Both the position numbers and the translations under genes were made by a program. Positions 1 through 32,625 of a stretch of 64,000 nucleotides of DNA are shown piece by piece. How positions within the stretch are numbered: position 1 is the stretch's first letter; each line of letters begins with the position of its first letter. Source of the DNA: Eutreptiella sp. 'Long Island Sound 2002'. Taxonomy: Eukaryota; Euglenozoa; Euglenophyceae; Eutreptiales; Eutreptiaceae. Under the pieces are notes generated by a model that saw only the letters and a program-made list of their open reading frames with translations, was not told where the DNA came from and ran no database searches. The stretch covers positions 31,021,759-31,085,758 of the forward strand of contig OZ038388.1 of NCBI GenBank assembly GCA_964036045.1. The letters are read 5' to 3'.

Positions 1-351
1 CATCCCCCCTTTTTTTGGGTCGAAAACCATGAATCTTTTGGTTTTTTTCGATTTTGAGCCGAAAAAGTGTTTCCGGGTCCCGACTCCATGGGGTTTGTAT
101 GGGGCGGAGTGGGACGAGCGCTTGTGCAGTTTATGCACTTTCCGGCCATTTTTGCTATGTTGGCGGTTTTGTGACCTCGGTGACCCCGTGGTACCCACTC
201 TGAGGGGTGTGAGTGGGGATGTTGTGACAGTATATGCCTACTAGGATACAAAAGGACGCTTTTTGCAGTGTCTAGCCTTGCTGAGGGCCGGTCAATGCCC
301 GTGCCTGCGACGCGAAATGGCTGTTTCCACCAATAATGGCCTAGTGAATGG
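1..351. other. No gene recognised
   Basis: Short open frames only, none with protein-like composition or a recognisable motif. The stretch leads into the repeat array that starts near 352. Confidence 0.5.
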
Positions 352-1225
352 GCCGGTACACAACCTGCTTCTGTAGTTTTTTACCCTGGGCAGCTCAAAA
401 ATCGAAGTTTTCGAAACTTATTTTTTTGATATCGTGACCACACAATATGACCATCCAAGGTATGTAAAGCACGTTTTAGGTCGTATTTACGTGTTTTTCA
501 CCCTATTTGGGTATTAGGTCGGGGGGGGGGGGTCTCCCAAGGGATGGGTACACAACCTGCTAATGCAATTTTTCACCCTGGGCAGCTCAAAAATCGAAGT
601 TTTCGAAGCTTATTTTTCTGATACCGTGATCACCTAAAATGACCATCCAAGCTATGTAAAGCATGTTTTAGGCCATATTTATGTGTTTTTCACCCTTTTT
701 GGGTATTAGGTCCAGGGCCATGAAGCAACGGATACTTGGCTACCGAACGCCCCCGTGTCACAGGCGACCGGTCATTGCCACGCAAAGTTCAATCAGTTCC
801 TCGTATTGTGCATTAATCACGACTGGAATGTTCCTTTGTGTACCTGCTTACAGGTCTGCTCTATTAGGTCCAGGGGGGGGGGGTCTCCCAAGGGATGGGT
901 ACACAACCTGCTAATGCAGTTTTTCACCCTGGGCAGCTCAAAAATCGAAGTTTTCGAAGCTTATTTTTCTGGTACCGTGATCACCTAAAATGACCATCCA
1001 AGCTATGTAAAGCATGTTTTAGGCCGTATTTATGTGTTTTTCACCCTTTTTGGGTATTAGGTCCAGGGGGGGGGTCTCCCAAGGGATGGGTACACAACCT
1101 GCTTGTGCAGTTTTTCACCCTGGGCAGCTCAAAAATCGAAGTTTATTTTTCTGATACCGTGATCACCTAAAACGACCATCCAAGCTATGTAAAGCATGTT
1201 TTAGGCCGTATTTATGTCTTTTTTT
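352..1225. repeat. Dispersed ~180-bp repeat, four diverged copies
   Basis: The unit runs: TACACAACCTGCT, then CACCCTGGGCAGCTCAAAAA, then GAAGTTTTCGAA, then a block ending TATGTAAAGCATGTTTTAGG, then TGTTTTTCACCC, then a poly-G run and TCTCCCAAGGGATGGG. Copies start near 354, 548, 900 and 1091. A non-repeat segment (about 718-866) interrupts copies two and three. Each copy is joined to the next by a G homopolymer of 8 to 13 bases. Confidence 0.85.
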
Positions 1226-2228
1226 CCCTATTTTGTGTGTGCATTGCTTGGGGTAGATTCTCTGCAAGGTGGACTTGCCGAAGGCAATAGAATTGCTGTT
1301 GCGTAGGCTGTTTAGTGACACTTGAAAGTTTTTCACATTTCCACATTTTTCGAAACCCTTCTGTTACCCCTAGGATGGGTTTGGGTGATCATTTGGTGAC
1401 AATACGGGTACTTGAGCACCCGTGGGGACCCATGTAGTGGCCACTGGGCCCATCTAGCCCGAGCCATGGGCCCCCCAAAAGCTTCAAAATTTTGCTGTTT
1501 GTAGGTGGTTCAATGGCCTTTGGTGTGTGCACAAACTGCTACCGTGCAAACTTTTAAAATTTGCGAAACCGGCATTTTTGCGATTTTTTTTGGTTTTGCG
1601 ACCAAAAATTTGAAAGGTGGGCGAGAAATTAATTTCTTTTTTGCGATTGTTTTTTTCAATTTGCGTTCACGAACAAAACCAATGCACCCAATGCAAATTT
1701 CCATGCATACAAATGACACACTGTAGGCCCATACATGAACAATTCCCTATGAAGGATTGAATAAAATTAGATCTCCACATTGAGACTCCCTGGTAAACAC
1801 CCAGGACGACAGCGAATGGCCGGCTCCTCCGGAACGACTTGTAGAGCTGCACCCAAAGCTGTTGTGACGAGCTCACGACAAAAATCATAACTGGCTATTC
1901 GCTCAGCAGTTGTAGCATAGCGGTGCACTGCAGTTTCATGTGGGATGACAGAGAAATAATGTTGTAGCGTGAACATGGTAGAAATGGTGCTGTACACAAG
2001 GAAGGAAAGCACACAAAGCAGGGGGGGGGGGGGTTACTTACAACACGAAATACCTCTCATGTGATGTGTGGATTTAATTTAATTTTTGCAATTATTTCAA
2101 ATTTTGCGTTGTATTTTTCGATTGTACGGCTACAATTAATTTTTTTTTGCAATTAATTCGAGATTGCGTGGGACTAACTTTATACGCACGACCTACTCAG
2201 AATTAATTAGGTTTAGCTTTCTTGAAGT
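1226..2228. other. Gene-poor interval with one possible coding fragment
   Basis: No confident gene. On the minus strand, 2012 to 1767 holds an open frame with fairly protein-like composition (it includes HETAVHRYATTAERIASYDF) and no early low complexity. I do not recognise a family. A possible acceptor (TGTACAG) lies just inside its 5' end, so it could be an exon or pseudogene fragment. Homopolymer G of about 12 bases at 2022-2033. Confidence 0.25.
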
Positions 2229-2640
2229 TTGCTCGGTAAGCAGTTTTCCACCCTCTACAAGTCAAAAATGGAAAATTTTGCAAAACATTTTTTTGATATT
2301 GTGACCACTTACAATGATGAAACATGCTATGTAAAGCATGTTTTAGCCCCCTTTTATGTGTTTTTCACCCTATTTGGGTGTTTGGGGGGGGGGGGGGGGG
2401 GGCTCCCAAGGGGTCTAGGGCACAACCTGGTTATGCAGTTTTCCAGCCTCGGCAACTCAAAAATGGAACTTTCCGAAACTGATTTTTTTGATACTTTGAC
2501 CATCCAAAATGATCAAATATCCTATGTAAAACATGTTTTTAGCCCCTCTTTATGTGTTCTTCACCCTATTTGGGTGTGGGGGGGGGGGGGCTCCCAAGGG
2601 GTCTAGGGCACTTCCTGCTTATGCAGTTTTCCCGCCTCAA
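2229..2640. repeat. Second cluster of the ~180-bp repeat
   Basis: Two to three further diverged copies of the family at 352-1225, recognised by TATGTAAAGCATGTTTTAG, TTTTTCACCCTATTTGGGTG, a long G run (about 2383-2402 and 2577-2590) and GGCTCCCAAGGGGTCTAGGG. Here the consensus has drifted to 'ggggtctagggcac' instead of 'gggatgggtacac'. Confidence 0.8.
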
Positions 2641-4799
2641 GAATCGTTGTCCCTCTCACCTCTTCGAGGTGCCTTGCCGAAGGCAATAGCATTTTCACTC
2701 GGTTCTGGTTACCTACTAAAACCTAGTAACACCTAATAGGCCGAGTAAAACTGAAACCTATCAAAACATTTTTTTGAAAAAACTTGACAGGGTTTACTGA
2801 GACCCATCTCTTGGTCCTCACACGAGCGCACATGCCTAGCTAGTTCAGTCGTTCAGTTCTTGCGGTTGCCTCTACGTGCGTTATAGGTGGTCAGGTGGGG
2901 AACTTGGGTGCGCTTTCTGCGTCGCCTGTGTACTTGTGTCTCCCACACCTGTGTATTGAGCTATCAAATGAGGATCAACTCAACAAAGTGAAACAATGCA
3001 GGCATATCCCAGGCCTTACAGAACTAAATACCCCCACACTTTGTCAACAGAAACATCCCGCAGACCCAATTGACTCATTGAATCAATATGCACGTACCAT
3101 CATTCCATGCCCCCCAATGGATGGAATTAGAATTTGGATAGGAGTCCCATCCCCTCCCCCCTCCCCCAAATCCTTGCCCTGCTTTCCATTGACATTTGTT
3201 GCTCTTATTGCCTGGAAGCCCCTTCTCAGAACAGAAATTTTCTTGCAATTAGGCTAAGCGTGCACAGAGCAGTTCAGATGCTGCACGCGGGATGCCACGC
3301 TCAATAGTAAGGGGTGCTCTGAAATGTGGAAGCAAACATCAGTGAAACTGCACTATCAGATTCCAAATCAAGACCAACTGTGTCCTGAATGCACAGTGAT
3401 GTCATAATGGACAAAACAATGCATCCACATCAACATGCCCATCCCTCCCGCAGTCTACACCCATCAGCAAATCCTCCACCCACAGCAGTTGGAAAAAAGA
3501 TTGTGCATTCTGTCGGCGCCAGAATGCTCCTGCTGTCGAAAACGCATGGGTCATTTATGTTGGCGACTCAAATCAGACGCTTGGTTAGCATGCATCCACG
3601 TTGTGTTGCATCGATTGTTTGCACATACATCTCATACACGGGAAAGACATGGAGACAGACAGGGATGGCAGGACAACAAGGACGTTTGTCCACATGTCCT
3701 TATTGGCATAATAATCATGGGTCATGAACATGTTTTGAGTGACGGTCATCACCACAAGGAGTCATTTGATAAACAAGACGTCTGTCTCTCACTCTGTGTG
3801 TGGGTGCGTGGGTGGGTGGGTGGGTGGGTGGGTGCGGTGTGGTGCCCAAAGCAATTTGAAATCGTATTTTTCGGGAAACATACATCACTCTCGGACAGTT
3901 CTGTGTGCACCAGCAATGTTTGGCTTTTGTGTGTGCTTTTTTCCTGGGGAGGGGGTCATCTGAGGAGGGCAGTAGCCTTTTTTTAAGGAGGGAGTCGCTG
4001 TAGCGGTCAAACAGGCTGGCGCTGCAGGACGGAGGAAGACGCTAATATGAACAAGGCAGTGCTCATTGCAAAACGTGATGTGGAAACACGGCAGATGATG
4101 CTCTCTTCTGTGTGCATGTATTCCAAACTCAGGGGAAGCACCATGTTGGGTCAGGGAAGAGCCTGTCAAGAGCTATATCATTGTTGCGCAAGGGGTAGCC
4201 TGCAGTGTGACCCAGGTCACCAAAACCCCTCGGCTATTCCTGTGGAACACGTTGCAAAAGACGGGCCAGCGAAGGGGGAAGTCTGCTTACCGGAGGCTGT
4301 CCTGCGGCAACCCGCTGAGCTGGAGCTGGACCCGCCCTAGAAATCAATCCCCTGATGTGGGGGGCCCCGTGCCCCCTGACATGGCAAGTCATCATGTTCG
4401 GGAGGGCAGCAGTGCGCTGCCCACGCGCTCCCTCACTAAGCAGCGGGGGCAGGAGGGTAGGGACGGGCTGTTTGCATCGCACAAGTCCCGTGGGCGCATG
4501 CCCGTTTCCCCTCATGTTAGGCGTGGCACCAGCCAATTGTCACCCTAATGACTGGTGTGTGGGAGGGTTAGCAGCGGAGGTCGGGAGCACGTAACCCTTG
4601 AAAAAAAATGTGGGGTGATGGGGGAACCGACGAGAGAAGAGTTGAGCCCCTTCGTCGTGAGCCCGCCCGTGATGCGGCGCAGTGGGCACCCCAGCGGCCA
4701 CACAGTAAAGGGGCAACCCAGTGTGGGTGAGCAGAGGCCCACCTGCGGGGGTAAGCTGCAGGCGATGCGCGCGTGTCACGGGACAGATTCCACCCCATC
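2641..4799. other. Intergenic, no gene recognised
   Basis: Short frames on both strands are mutually overlapping and lack recognisable motifs. A short (GGGT)n run sits at about 3808-3833. GC rises from about 4,200 onward, but no splice-supported coding series can be built. Confidence 0.45.
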
Positions 4800-4872
4800 C
4801 TGGATGAGTTAGGCACCAATTGCGAGACCTCTCGCACGCCGAGCAAACGCTCTACTGCTGAGCTGCACGCCC
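4800..4872 (-). tRNA. Decayed tRNA-Ala-like sequence (pseudo-tRNA or SINE head)
   Basis: Read on the minus strand from 4872, it begins GGGCGTGCAGCTCAGCAGTA, a good A-box/D-arm. A seven-base anticodon loop TCGGCGT (GGC in the Ala position) follows, flanked by pairing stems TTTGC/GCGAG. The normal T33 is C, and the T-arm/B-box (GGTTCRANNCC) is absent. It is therefore unlikely to be functional. A relic or the head of a tRNA-derived short repeat is more likely. Confidence 0.3.
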
Positions 4873-6851
4873 TTCCGTTGCCAACTGGTAACATCAGGCG
4901 AGCGTGCTACAGCAGGTTTGCTGTAGCCCTGTAAGCGGGATGCCACGCTCAAAGGCGAAAACTGATCTGGACATGTGCAGAAAGGTTGCCCCCCATTCAG
5001 GTGTCGTACCTGTTCCGCAGTGACAGCAACAAATGCGCAAATTTGTGCATTCGTTTGGTGCGATGGACCCCAGGGGCTGGGTTTGGGGAACCCACGCCAA
5101 CTTGTCCACGCAGCACGGGCTCACGGGCACTCTCCCCAGCAGGTTTGGTGACATGGTTACGGTTAAGAGATCAAAGTCCTGACCGGGGTGAGCCGAAGGT
5201 TCCCAGCACATACGTGGGCTTCCCTGTATCCCAACAGGAAGGCAGCACAGCACAGCACAACACAAAATGACACAACACGACCACAGTGCCTCAGAGGGGG
5301 GCAGAGCGGAGCCTTAGCTGTAGAAAGCTGTGAGGACGGAGCACATTCGACCACGGCGATGACAATGAGCCTTAAAGGGAGATCGTAGCACGGTTGGAGC
5401 ATCTGACTCCTTGCCTGTCATGCTGGCTGCGCCCCCGTTTCGTTGTATTACTTTGGTCCTACACACTGTCGGATGAAATGGCGACACAAACAACATGGCC
5501 AGCAAAATTCTGCACCACTGTGTGGTTGCTGGGCTGTGGAGTGTTTGCCAAATGCCCCACCAATGTATTGTGTGTTGTGACTCGACTCTTGTGCAGGAGC
5601 GTGTGCGTCGGTGGGTCTGAGCGTCCAGTTTTTTCTCCGAAGGTGCATGGCCTTTGCCTCATATTGGTTGATAGACGATGTTGCTCCCTGTATCCCGAGT
5701 GCGGGTACAGATGGGTTTGCGACGCCGGAAGGGGCGTGGGCATATCTGGGGCATCCCAGAAGCGCCTGGGATCAACGGCAAAAAGGCCCATAAATGGGGC
5801 GACGATCCATGAGCATACAAGGGGAAGCCAAAATTTACGCCGGGTACAGCCCCAAACATGTTTCAAGTCCAGACAGACATGTCCGGTTGGCAAGCAAACA
5901 GTGTGGACGGAGCCTGCAGAAGACTGACCACTTGTTTGACGAAGCTGCCTACCAAGAGCTTCAGAGGTGTGTGGGAGGTCCCTCCAATGGAAATGCACGT
6001 TGCGTGGCAGCCAATGTAATCTGTCCAAGGGGATCCCCAGTGCATCCCCAGTGCAGGGAAAAAAAAAACAAGCACGTTCAGCCCAAGGAACTCCTTTTGT
6101 GTCTTCGGGGCATCAGGCTCTTCAAGTTCTCTAGTGCTCGGGTCCAGTGGGACGGGCGGTCCCTTCCCGTCTTTAGTGTTGGCGACCGCACCCCATCGGC
6201 GCCAAATGTGACGTTCTCAACGCAACATTCTGGATCACAACACAACACAACGTCCCACAGCACAGCGTCATCCCGCAGCGGCATCAAACAACAGCACAAC
6301 GCAACGCTGCTGAGGCAGGAGCGGGAGGGATGCCTTGCTGGGGTTTGAGGGGGGAGGACATACAACCATGAGGACTACAGGCAGAGGGTTATGAGGGAGA
6401 GTTCGAGAGGGTCGCAGCATTGGGGGTGTGCGCCGTTGACTTGGTTGGCCAAGGAGCGGGAGCTACACATGACATGACATATGGAAAGCGGGGGAGCAAG
6501 GAAGCCCATAGGCGTCAGAGGCTGCACGCTCCTCAAAGCAGCAACACAACACTGAGCGCCTAAAACGGGGGCGGCTGTTTGGGAATCGAGTACGTACAAC
6601 CAACGGGACCAGAGATGGAGGAAGATCAGTGGGAGAGAGCGGGCCAGGGAAGGGGGCTTAGATGTGGTTGGGAGGCGAATGCAAGGTACAGAGGGTCAAA
6701 TGACATGGAATATGGGGAAATGAGGGCGGGCGGGAGCTTCTACACGGTCAGAGGCTGCGTTTTCCTCGAAACGCCGCAGACCCGTGCTCGCCACAGAGCC
6801 CGCCCCTCCCCCTCCCCCCCCCCCCCCGCCCGGGTCCACGAGCCGTCCCGA
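4873..6851. other. Intergenic 3' flank of the FN3 gene
   Basis: No gene recognised. Contains two short CACAA/ACAAC-rich microsatellite patches (about 5243-5285 and 6225-6310) and a C homopolymer at about 6812-6830. Frames of up to ~190 codons exist on both strands but look compositionally random. The stretch probably includes the 3' UTR of the minus-strand FN3 gene, which ends at 6852. Confidence 0.45.
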
Positions 6852-27114
<20,263 letters not shown>

Positions 27115-27281
27115 CGCCGAATGAGACTTGATTCACTCTACTTATCCGACAATCTTCCCCTTCTTCTTTTCTGTGCACCCAACTACAAAGCTTCCATAAC
27201 ACAAGTAGCGGCTTCTACAAACCTCCGCTAAAAAAAAGTGGACATCCAGAGAATGAGCCGGCTCATCTGAAGAATGCAACG
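27115..27281. promoter_or_regulatory. Candidate 5' flank/promoter of the FN3 gene
   Basis: A 167-bp AT-richer gap directly upstream of the FN3 start codon, between it and a possible divergent small ORF. No firm core-promoter motif is identified. The call rests on position only. Confidence 0.25.
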
Positions 27282-27509
27282 ATGATGCATCATGTACTCT
27301 TGGTCTTCTTGCTATTGGCCACCTCTAACCTTCTCAAGTGGAATGATGAGATGCGACAACGTATGCACACGCTAACGACATTCTTCATCGTGGTTATGTT
27401 TGTCGGCATCTACGTAAGCCCCCGCGCCCAAGCCCGAAGACATGCGAAGTACACGCGAAGTAACTCGGCTAGCATTGAGCTTCTTTTTGGGGATCCCACT
27501 CCATGGTGA
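27282..27509 (+). CDS. Possible small membrane protein, divergent from the FN3 gene
   Basis: 75 codons from ATG, with a hydrophobic N-terminus (HHVLLVFLLLATSNLL) and a second hydrophobic stretch (TTFFIVVMFVGIYV), then a basic tail. No family recognised. It could equally be a chance frame: its size is near the noise level and the opposite strand is also open. Confidence 0.15.
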   Translation: MMHHVLLVFLLLATSNLLKWNDEMRQRMHTLTTFFIVVMFVGIYVSPRAQARRHAKYTRSNSASIELLFGDPTPW

Positions 27510-27546
27510 GCATCGTGTTTCACGCATCAAATTAACAATCAAATAA

Positions 27547-27630
27547 TTATCCCTTTTGAAGCCTCTTTCGTCGTTCATACTGGACTTCGAGCTTCTCAAG
27601 CAAGGCACGACGCAAGAATAGGTGCCTTGT
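27547..27630 (-). CDS. Possible C-terminal exon fragment
   Basis: The minus strand reads LRRALLEKLEVQYERRKRL and then a TAA stop at 27549-27547. The charged, helical composition resembles the end of a coiled-coil protein. No family, start or confirmed acceptor was found, so this may be a last exon, a gene fragment or chance. Confidence 0.15.
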   Translation of the reverse strand, partial: TRHLFLRRALLEKLEVQYERRKRLQKG

Positions 27631-28389
27631 AATGCACTCTTAGGGAGTTGTAAGACGAGTCAGGGGAGGCAAGCGAGGCAAGCAGGTTCACCACTACCTG
27701 ATGCCTGATGGGTGGAGACACGTAATCTGTAATTTGGGTTGTCGTTGGATGAAGAGCAACAACGACAAATGGACCACCCTTTTTGGCTTGGGCTTGCGAA
27801 AATTTGCAAAACCCGGCGTCACCCTTTTGTGTGAGGCATGTAAGGTGAGGAGTTCAGCAGAGGGGTGGTAGCAGGGCGCAGGCAAATTGTCAAAGAAGAG
27901 ACATGTCAATTCCAACCTGTGCATAGTTGCATAACGCAAGGTATAAACATGGTGAGTGTTTTTTACCTGCACACTATGGTTCGACACACAGTGGGTTTCA
28001 ACCTGGGTCCTTGGATTTTTGGGTGCTACGTTTTTATTCTACAAAGTACCAGTTCAAGGGGGGCACCGTGGTACCCCCCATAGAAGAGCCATGGCGCGGT
28101 TATCACATACGAATGGGGTTAATTTTCACCGCGATCACACACTATCGTCATGGACTGCTGGTGCAGCAAGGCGGCGGCTGGAAATGGCTCTATCTCCTGC
28201 AACCACCAGTCACGCACCGGTGCAGTGTGTTCATGGGACACGTGGGGTCCCAGGGGCACAATGGCTGATCGTGGGGCAACAGGCAGGAGGGGGGGGGTAC
28301 TTTTCACGTCCGTGTTGGGCCTGTGGTAACACAACACAGGAGGGGGAGGGGGGTACTTTTCACCACATATGTTGGGGCTATGTTAACAC
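27631..28389. other. Intergenic, no gene recognised
   Basis: Short overlapping frames only. Two related G-rich segments (AGGAGGGGGGGGTACTTTTCAC-like) occur at about 28285 and 28340. Confidence 0.45.
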
Positions 28390-28790
28390 GTCCAATAGGT
28401 GGTGTGTTATGTTCTGTTGTGTTGTGTTGTGTTGTGTTGTGTTATTCCTTGTGTTGTGTTATTCCTTGTGTTGTTTTGGTTTTTTTTGTTGTGTCATTTT
28501 GTGCTATGTTCTTCTTGTCTTGTTTTTTATTTGTGGTGTGATGTGGTGTGTTGTGTTGTATTATGTTGTGTTGTGTTGTGTTGTGTTGTGTTGTGTTGTG
28601 TGGTGTTGTGTTGTGTTGTGTTGTGTTGTGTTGTGTTGTGTTGTGTTGTGTTGTGTTGTGTTGTGTTGTGTCGTGTTGTGTTGTGTTGTGTCGTGTTGTG
28701 TTGCGTTGCGTTGCGTTGCGTTGTGTTATGGTGTGTTGTGTTGTGTTGTGTTGTGTTGTGTTATGTTGTTGTGTTATTCCTTGTTTTGCT
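28390..28790. repeat. (TGTGT)n pentanucleotide microsatellite
   Basis: About 400 bp of GTTGT/TGTGT units, interrupted at 28,445-28,550 by less regular sequence, with CGTTG variants at about 28,703-28,722. It ends in an AGTAGTTCC/AGCTCC-rich stretch (28,800-28,880). Frames rich in Cys/Val or Thr/Gln/Asn across it are products of the repeat. Confidence 0.92.
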
Positions 28791-28880
28791 TTGGTTGTTG
28801 GGAGGTCCTGCCAGTAGCTCCAGTAGCTCAAGCACCAGCTCCAGTAGTTCTAGTAGTTCCAGTAGTCCTAGTAGTTCAAG

Positions 28881-31264
28881 TGTTTCACACGTCAACGCAA
28901 GTGCCAAACATTCCTCTTCAAGTGTCAGCAGCAAACAAAGAAAAGGCAAGTCTCATTACAAGCAGGGTATGCTATTGTTTGGGCACATGACACTTGTAGA
29001 TCCCACACCACAAGCAGGTGAGCATGTCATGTTGCAGTTGAGGCCTCGGTGAAGGTGAGGGGGGTGTTCCTAGCCGCGGCTAGCCGCGGCTGGGTGGGTT
29101 GACCCCCCCCTCCCCCCCCCCCCTTGGCTGGCCACGGCTGGCCAGAAATGGCTGGGGGGAAATTTGGCCAAAATCAAGGAAAATGAAGAAAAAACGGCCA
29201 CACTTGGGGTCCCTAGGGGTGCAAGCCATCCCCTTTTGACTTGTGGCTATGTATGCCAGTGCATTTGGGGCCACTAGGTTGTGTGGCCTCTTTTGAAGTG
29301 CAAAATGACGCCCCCTCCCTCCCATGCTCAATTTAATTCATTAATTTTAACTTCACGTGCAGCCCAAGACACATAATGTGGCATACTTCAACACAAAAAA
29401 ACATTTTTCAACACAAAGTTTTTTTTTCAACACAAAATTTTTGAACACAAAAATTGTTGTGTTGAAAAACATTTTTCAACATGAAATTGTTGTGTTGAAC
29501 AAAAAGTTTTCCGTTGCTGGCCAGGTGGCTGGCTAGCAAGGTGGCTGGGTGGCTAGGTGGCCGGGTGGCTGCCCCCCCCCCCCTACCCCCTCCCCCCCAC
29601 TGACCGGAACACGCCCGAGGCTTGCCAGTATTTTTGCTTGGCCCCTTGAGCACACTTGTCAGGGACCCTATTTGGTAGTGACAAAAAAATTGTATGACCA
29701 AGTGTTGGAGTATTCTGTGGACAATCTGTATGTACGCACCCGTATTTAATTCTCATGCTTTGCGCCGTTTGCATGTAGTATGGCGCACAATTTTCGGGTG
29801 TAGGTTGCCAGAAAAAGCAATCCGGACCCGCGCGTGGTGCAATGCTTTTGACTCCGTGGACTTCGGTTGAGGTTGCATATTGTTGCAATCTAGAGTCGTG
29901 CAAAGTGCATGTTTTTTTAACTATCTGTGCGCAAGATACTACCTGGACCCGTGCACCGTGCACTGTTTTGTACCACCTAAGCTCTTTCTGCAATGTAGGT
30001 CTGTCCAAGTAGCAATCTGTGCGCTCTCTTCCACTCCTAAAGATACACAAATAACACAGCATCACATCACATCACTTGGTGGCAGATTGCACGTCCACCG
30101 GCAGCACGTCGATCTAGTCACTCCACAAACAATCGGGCATGGGCTCGCCTCTAGTGGCACCCTTGTAGGTCTAGGCCATGTTGTGCGCCATAGGGCACAC
30201 TGTGCCCTGTAGGAGGCAGTTGTGGCCTTCAGTGAAAACACACTACAAACACATTGTAGCTGCTTTTCTAAAACTTGATCAAGCGCGTGGGCCTCCTGCA
30301 GAGCCTTCTTCCGCGCCGTGTGCTTATCCGATGCGCTGCTTGAACGAGTGTGTGAACTGTCACGGTGGCTTGGACTACGACTACGATCGCCGCTAGGAGA
30401 ACGACCCTTCTGTGACTTCCCTTTGCTGCGGCTCCTGCTCCTGCTTTTTTCGGACCCCCCCCCCCCTTTGCTCTTGCTCCCGGCCTGCTCCTGCTTTTCT
30501 GGGACCGGCTCTTACTCCTATTCTTGTTTTTTTTTGGACCCGCCCCCCCTTTGTCCATGGTGTCTTGGTTCTTGTCCTTCTTCGGGTTCTTGGGCTTTTG
30601 CTTGGGGTCTGCGGCTGCCTAAACCTAATGACTTGAAATATCTTGCGAAACAACAAAAGGCGTGCGAGGCACATTGTTGCCCTGCCGCATGAACACGGCC
30701 AATGCCTGCCTAGCTAGGTTGCCCAATGGCTCAGGCAATGGGCCCTTTTTGAGGGCTATCAATGACGTCAAAGGAAAACTTGTGGGGCGGGTGCATGCCC
30801 AAAACGCGTAGGACAAAGTCGCGTAGCAGCCAACACCATCAGTTTGCCATGTCAGGCTAAACGGGGAGGTGCCAGCATGAAGGTTCAAGATATTGTGCTC
30901 TTGGCTTTGTGGTCCAACAATGGGATCCGTTGCATTGCAATGGAACCCATTGACACGGACACTTGTAGCTGCACCGCAACGGTCCCCACCACTCCTGCAG
31001 GAGGTTGCTTGCCCACCAAATGGATGTGCTGGGCCTTATCAGATCCCTTGCTGAGTCCACATCAACCCACTCGCCTGCAGCAACTACACCTCCTGAGACC
31101 TTGGCACCCTTGGCAAATCTTGGTGGGTGCTCTTGGTTTCTGCTGGGGCTGCTGAGGCTTGGGGGTTGCAGTTAGAAATTTCTGCTGTCAGTCGAAAATT
31201 TCCGCAGTGAGTCAGAATTTTGTGTCAGGGTGGACAGGACACTGTGGATGGGGGGGGGGGAGTG
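28881..31264. other. Intergenic, low-complexity patches, no gene recognised
   Basis: Contains GGCTAGCCGCGGC near 29,075-29,090, C runs at about 29,104-29,123 and 29,573-29,583, a TTTTTCAACACAAA repeat patch (about 29,390-29,500) and a GGTGGCTGG patch (29,525-29,570). Lys/Arg/Gly-rich frames near 30,270-30,690 are low complexity and unconvincing. Confidence 0.45.
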
Positions 31265-31299
31265 CAGTCAGAATTTTTTGCAGTGAGAATTTTCTCCTG

Positions 31300-31462
31300 G
31301 CGTGTGCATGTGCGCGGTGCATGTTTTTTGCAGTCCTGTGCGCACGATACTAAATAGACTTGTGCACGGTGCATGTTTTTTGTGGTCCCGTGCACAACAT
31401 ACTACATAGACTTGCGTATGTTGCATGTTTTTTTGGCACAATACACTGGATAGACCCACCCG
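31300..31462 (+). repeat. ~52-bp tandem repeat, three copies
   Basis: The unit contains GGTGCATGTTTTTTG, then CCTGTGCGCACGATACTA, then AATAGACTTG. Copies start near 31,316, 31,368 and 31,420 with progressive divergence. Related sequence (GTGCATGTTT, then CTGTGCGCAAGATACTACCT) appears at about 29,907-29,970. Confidence 0.7.
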
Positions 31463-32130
31463 CAACTCAGAGAAACCGGTTCCGTGTCATCCATTTGTCA
31501 TGCATCGTGCTGATGTCAACGCCATGTTACATGCACAAACCAAACAACACACAGTACTACCTAAGTGCAGTATGCGCACGTTGGTCTCTGGCAATTCTTG
31601 TGTGTGCCCTGAAGGCGTCTCCGGCCGCACACTCCATAGACCAAGCTCCTCGTCACAGGGGGGATGTTTGCCTTGCGCGCGCCCTGCGTGCACCTTGCGC
31701 ACGCGCGCGCGCTACTTTTATGATGACTTTCCCAAATTGAGTCCCCAAGTTTACCATTACTGTATGAAGCCCCCGAGTACACCAACAACTGCCCCTTGCC
31801 TACCAAATGAAGCAACAAACCATCCGTGCACAACATTGAATAGACTGCCACAGACTGCTACATCCTCCGGACGGATGGGGTCGTAGTCTGGAACCGGTAG
31901 CCGTGTGGCGAGCAAGTCCATTGATTTGCTCACAATCCTGTGCACTGCAGTCAAAAGAAACTTTGGCACCCATTGACAATGGTAAAAAATTTCACTACTT
32001 TGTTGCTGCTGTTATGCTCCCCATGTTCTGCATTGTGTTGGTTCAAGTTAAAAGATATATTAGTCTCACTAAGGCCAAGGGAAAATATCTCAAAAGATTT
32101 GAAAAAAAGGTGTACGTTGCACACTATTTA
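31463..32130. other. Intergenic, no gene recognised
   Basis: Short frames only, with no motifs or splice-supported series. Confidence 0.4.
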
Positions 32131-32625
32131 GGTAATGAGTAGTACCAAAAAAAACTTTAGAGCAGTAAACATGGGACACATGTATTTTGAAAAGTTTTGA
32201 TCAAAAAAGTTTTAAAAGATTTCAAAAAGCATAGAAAACAAGTTGGATGCAGGGGCGCTGAGTAGTACCAACCAAACTTTTGGGCAGTAAACACGGGACA
32301 TACACATGGTTTTGTTCAAAAAAGGTTTCAAAAGATTTCAAAAAGCATGGAGAACATGTTGGACGCACAGGGGCTCAGGAGTACCAAACAAACTTTAGGG
32401 CACGAAACACAGCACACAAACATTTGCAAAAGTAGTTGTGAAAAAAGTTTGGAAAGATTTCAAAAAGCATGGAAAACATGTGTGATGCATGGGGCTTGAG
32501 TAGTAACAAACAAACCTTAGGGCAGTAAACATGAGACACACATATTTCCAAAAGATTTTATCCAAAAAAGGTTCAAGAGATTTCACAAAATATTGAAAAC
32601 ATGTTGAATGCACGGGGAATGCGTA
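32131..32625 (+). repeat. ~113-bp minisatellite, about four copies
   Basis: Each unit carries AGTAGTACCAAACAAACTTT, then GGGCAGTAAACATGGGACAC, then TTTCAAAAGATTTCAAAAAG, then ATGGAAAACATGTTGGATGC. Copies begin near 32,139, 32,262, 32,377 and 32,500. AT-rich and diverged, without coding capacity. Confidence 0.85.

Noticed and set aside
28399-29052. Cys/Val- and Thr/Gln/Asn-rich frames
   Set aside because: Produced by the TGTGT pentanucleotide microsatellite.
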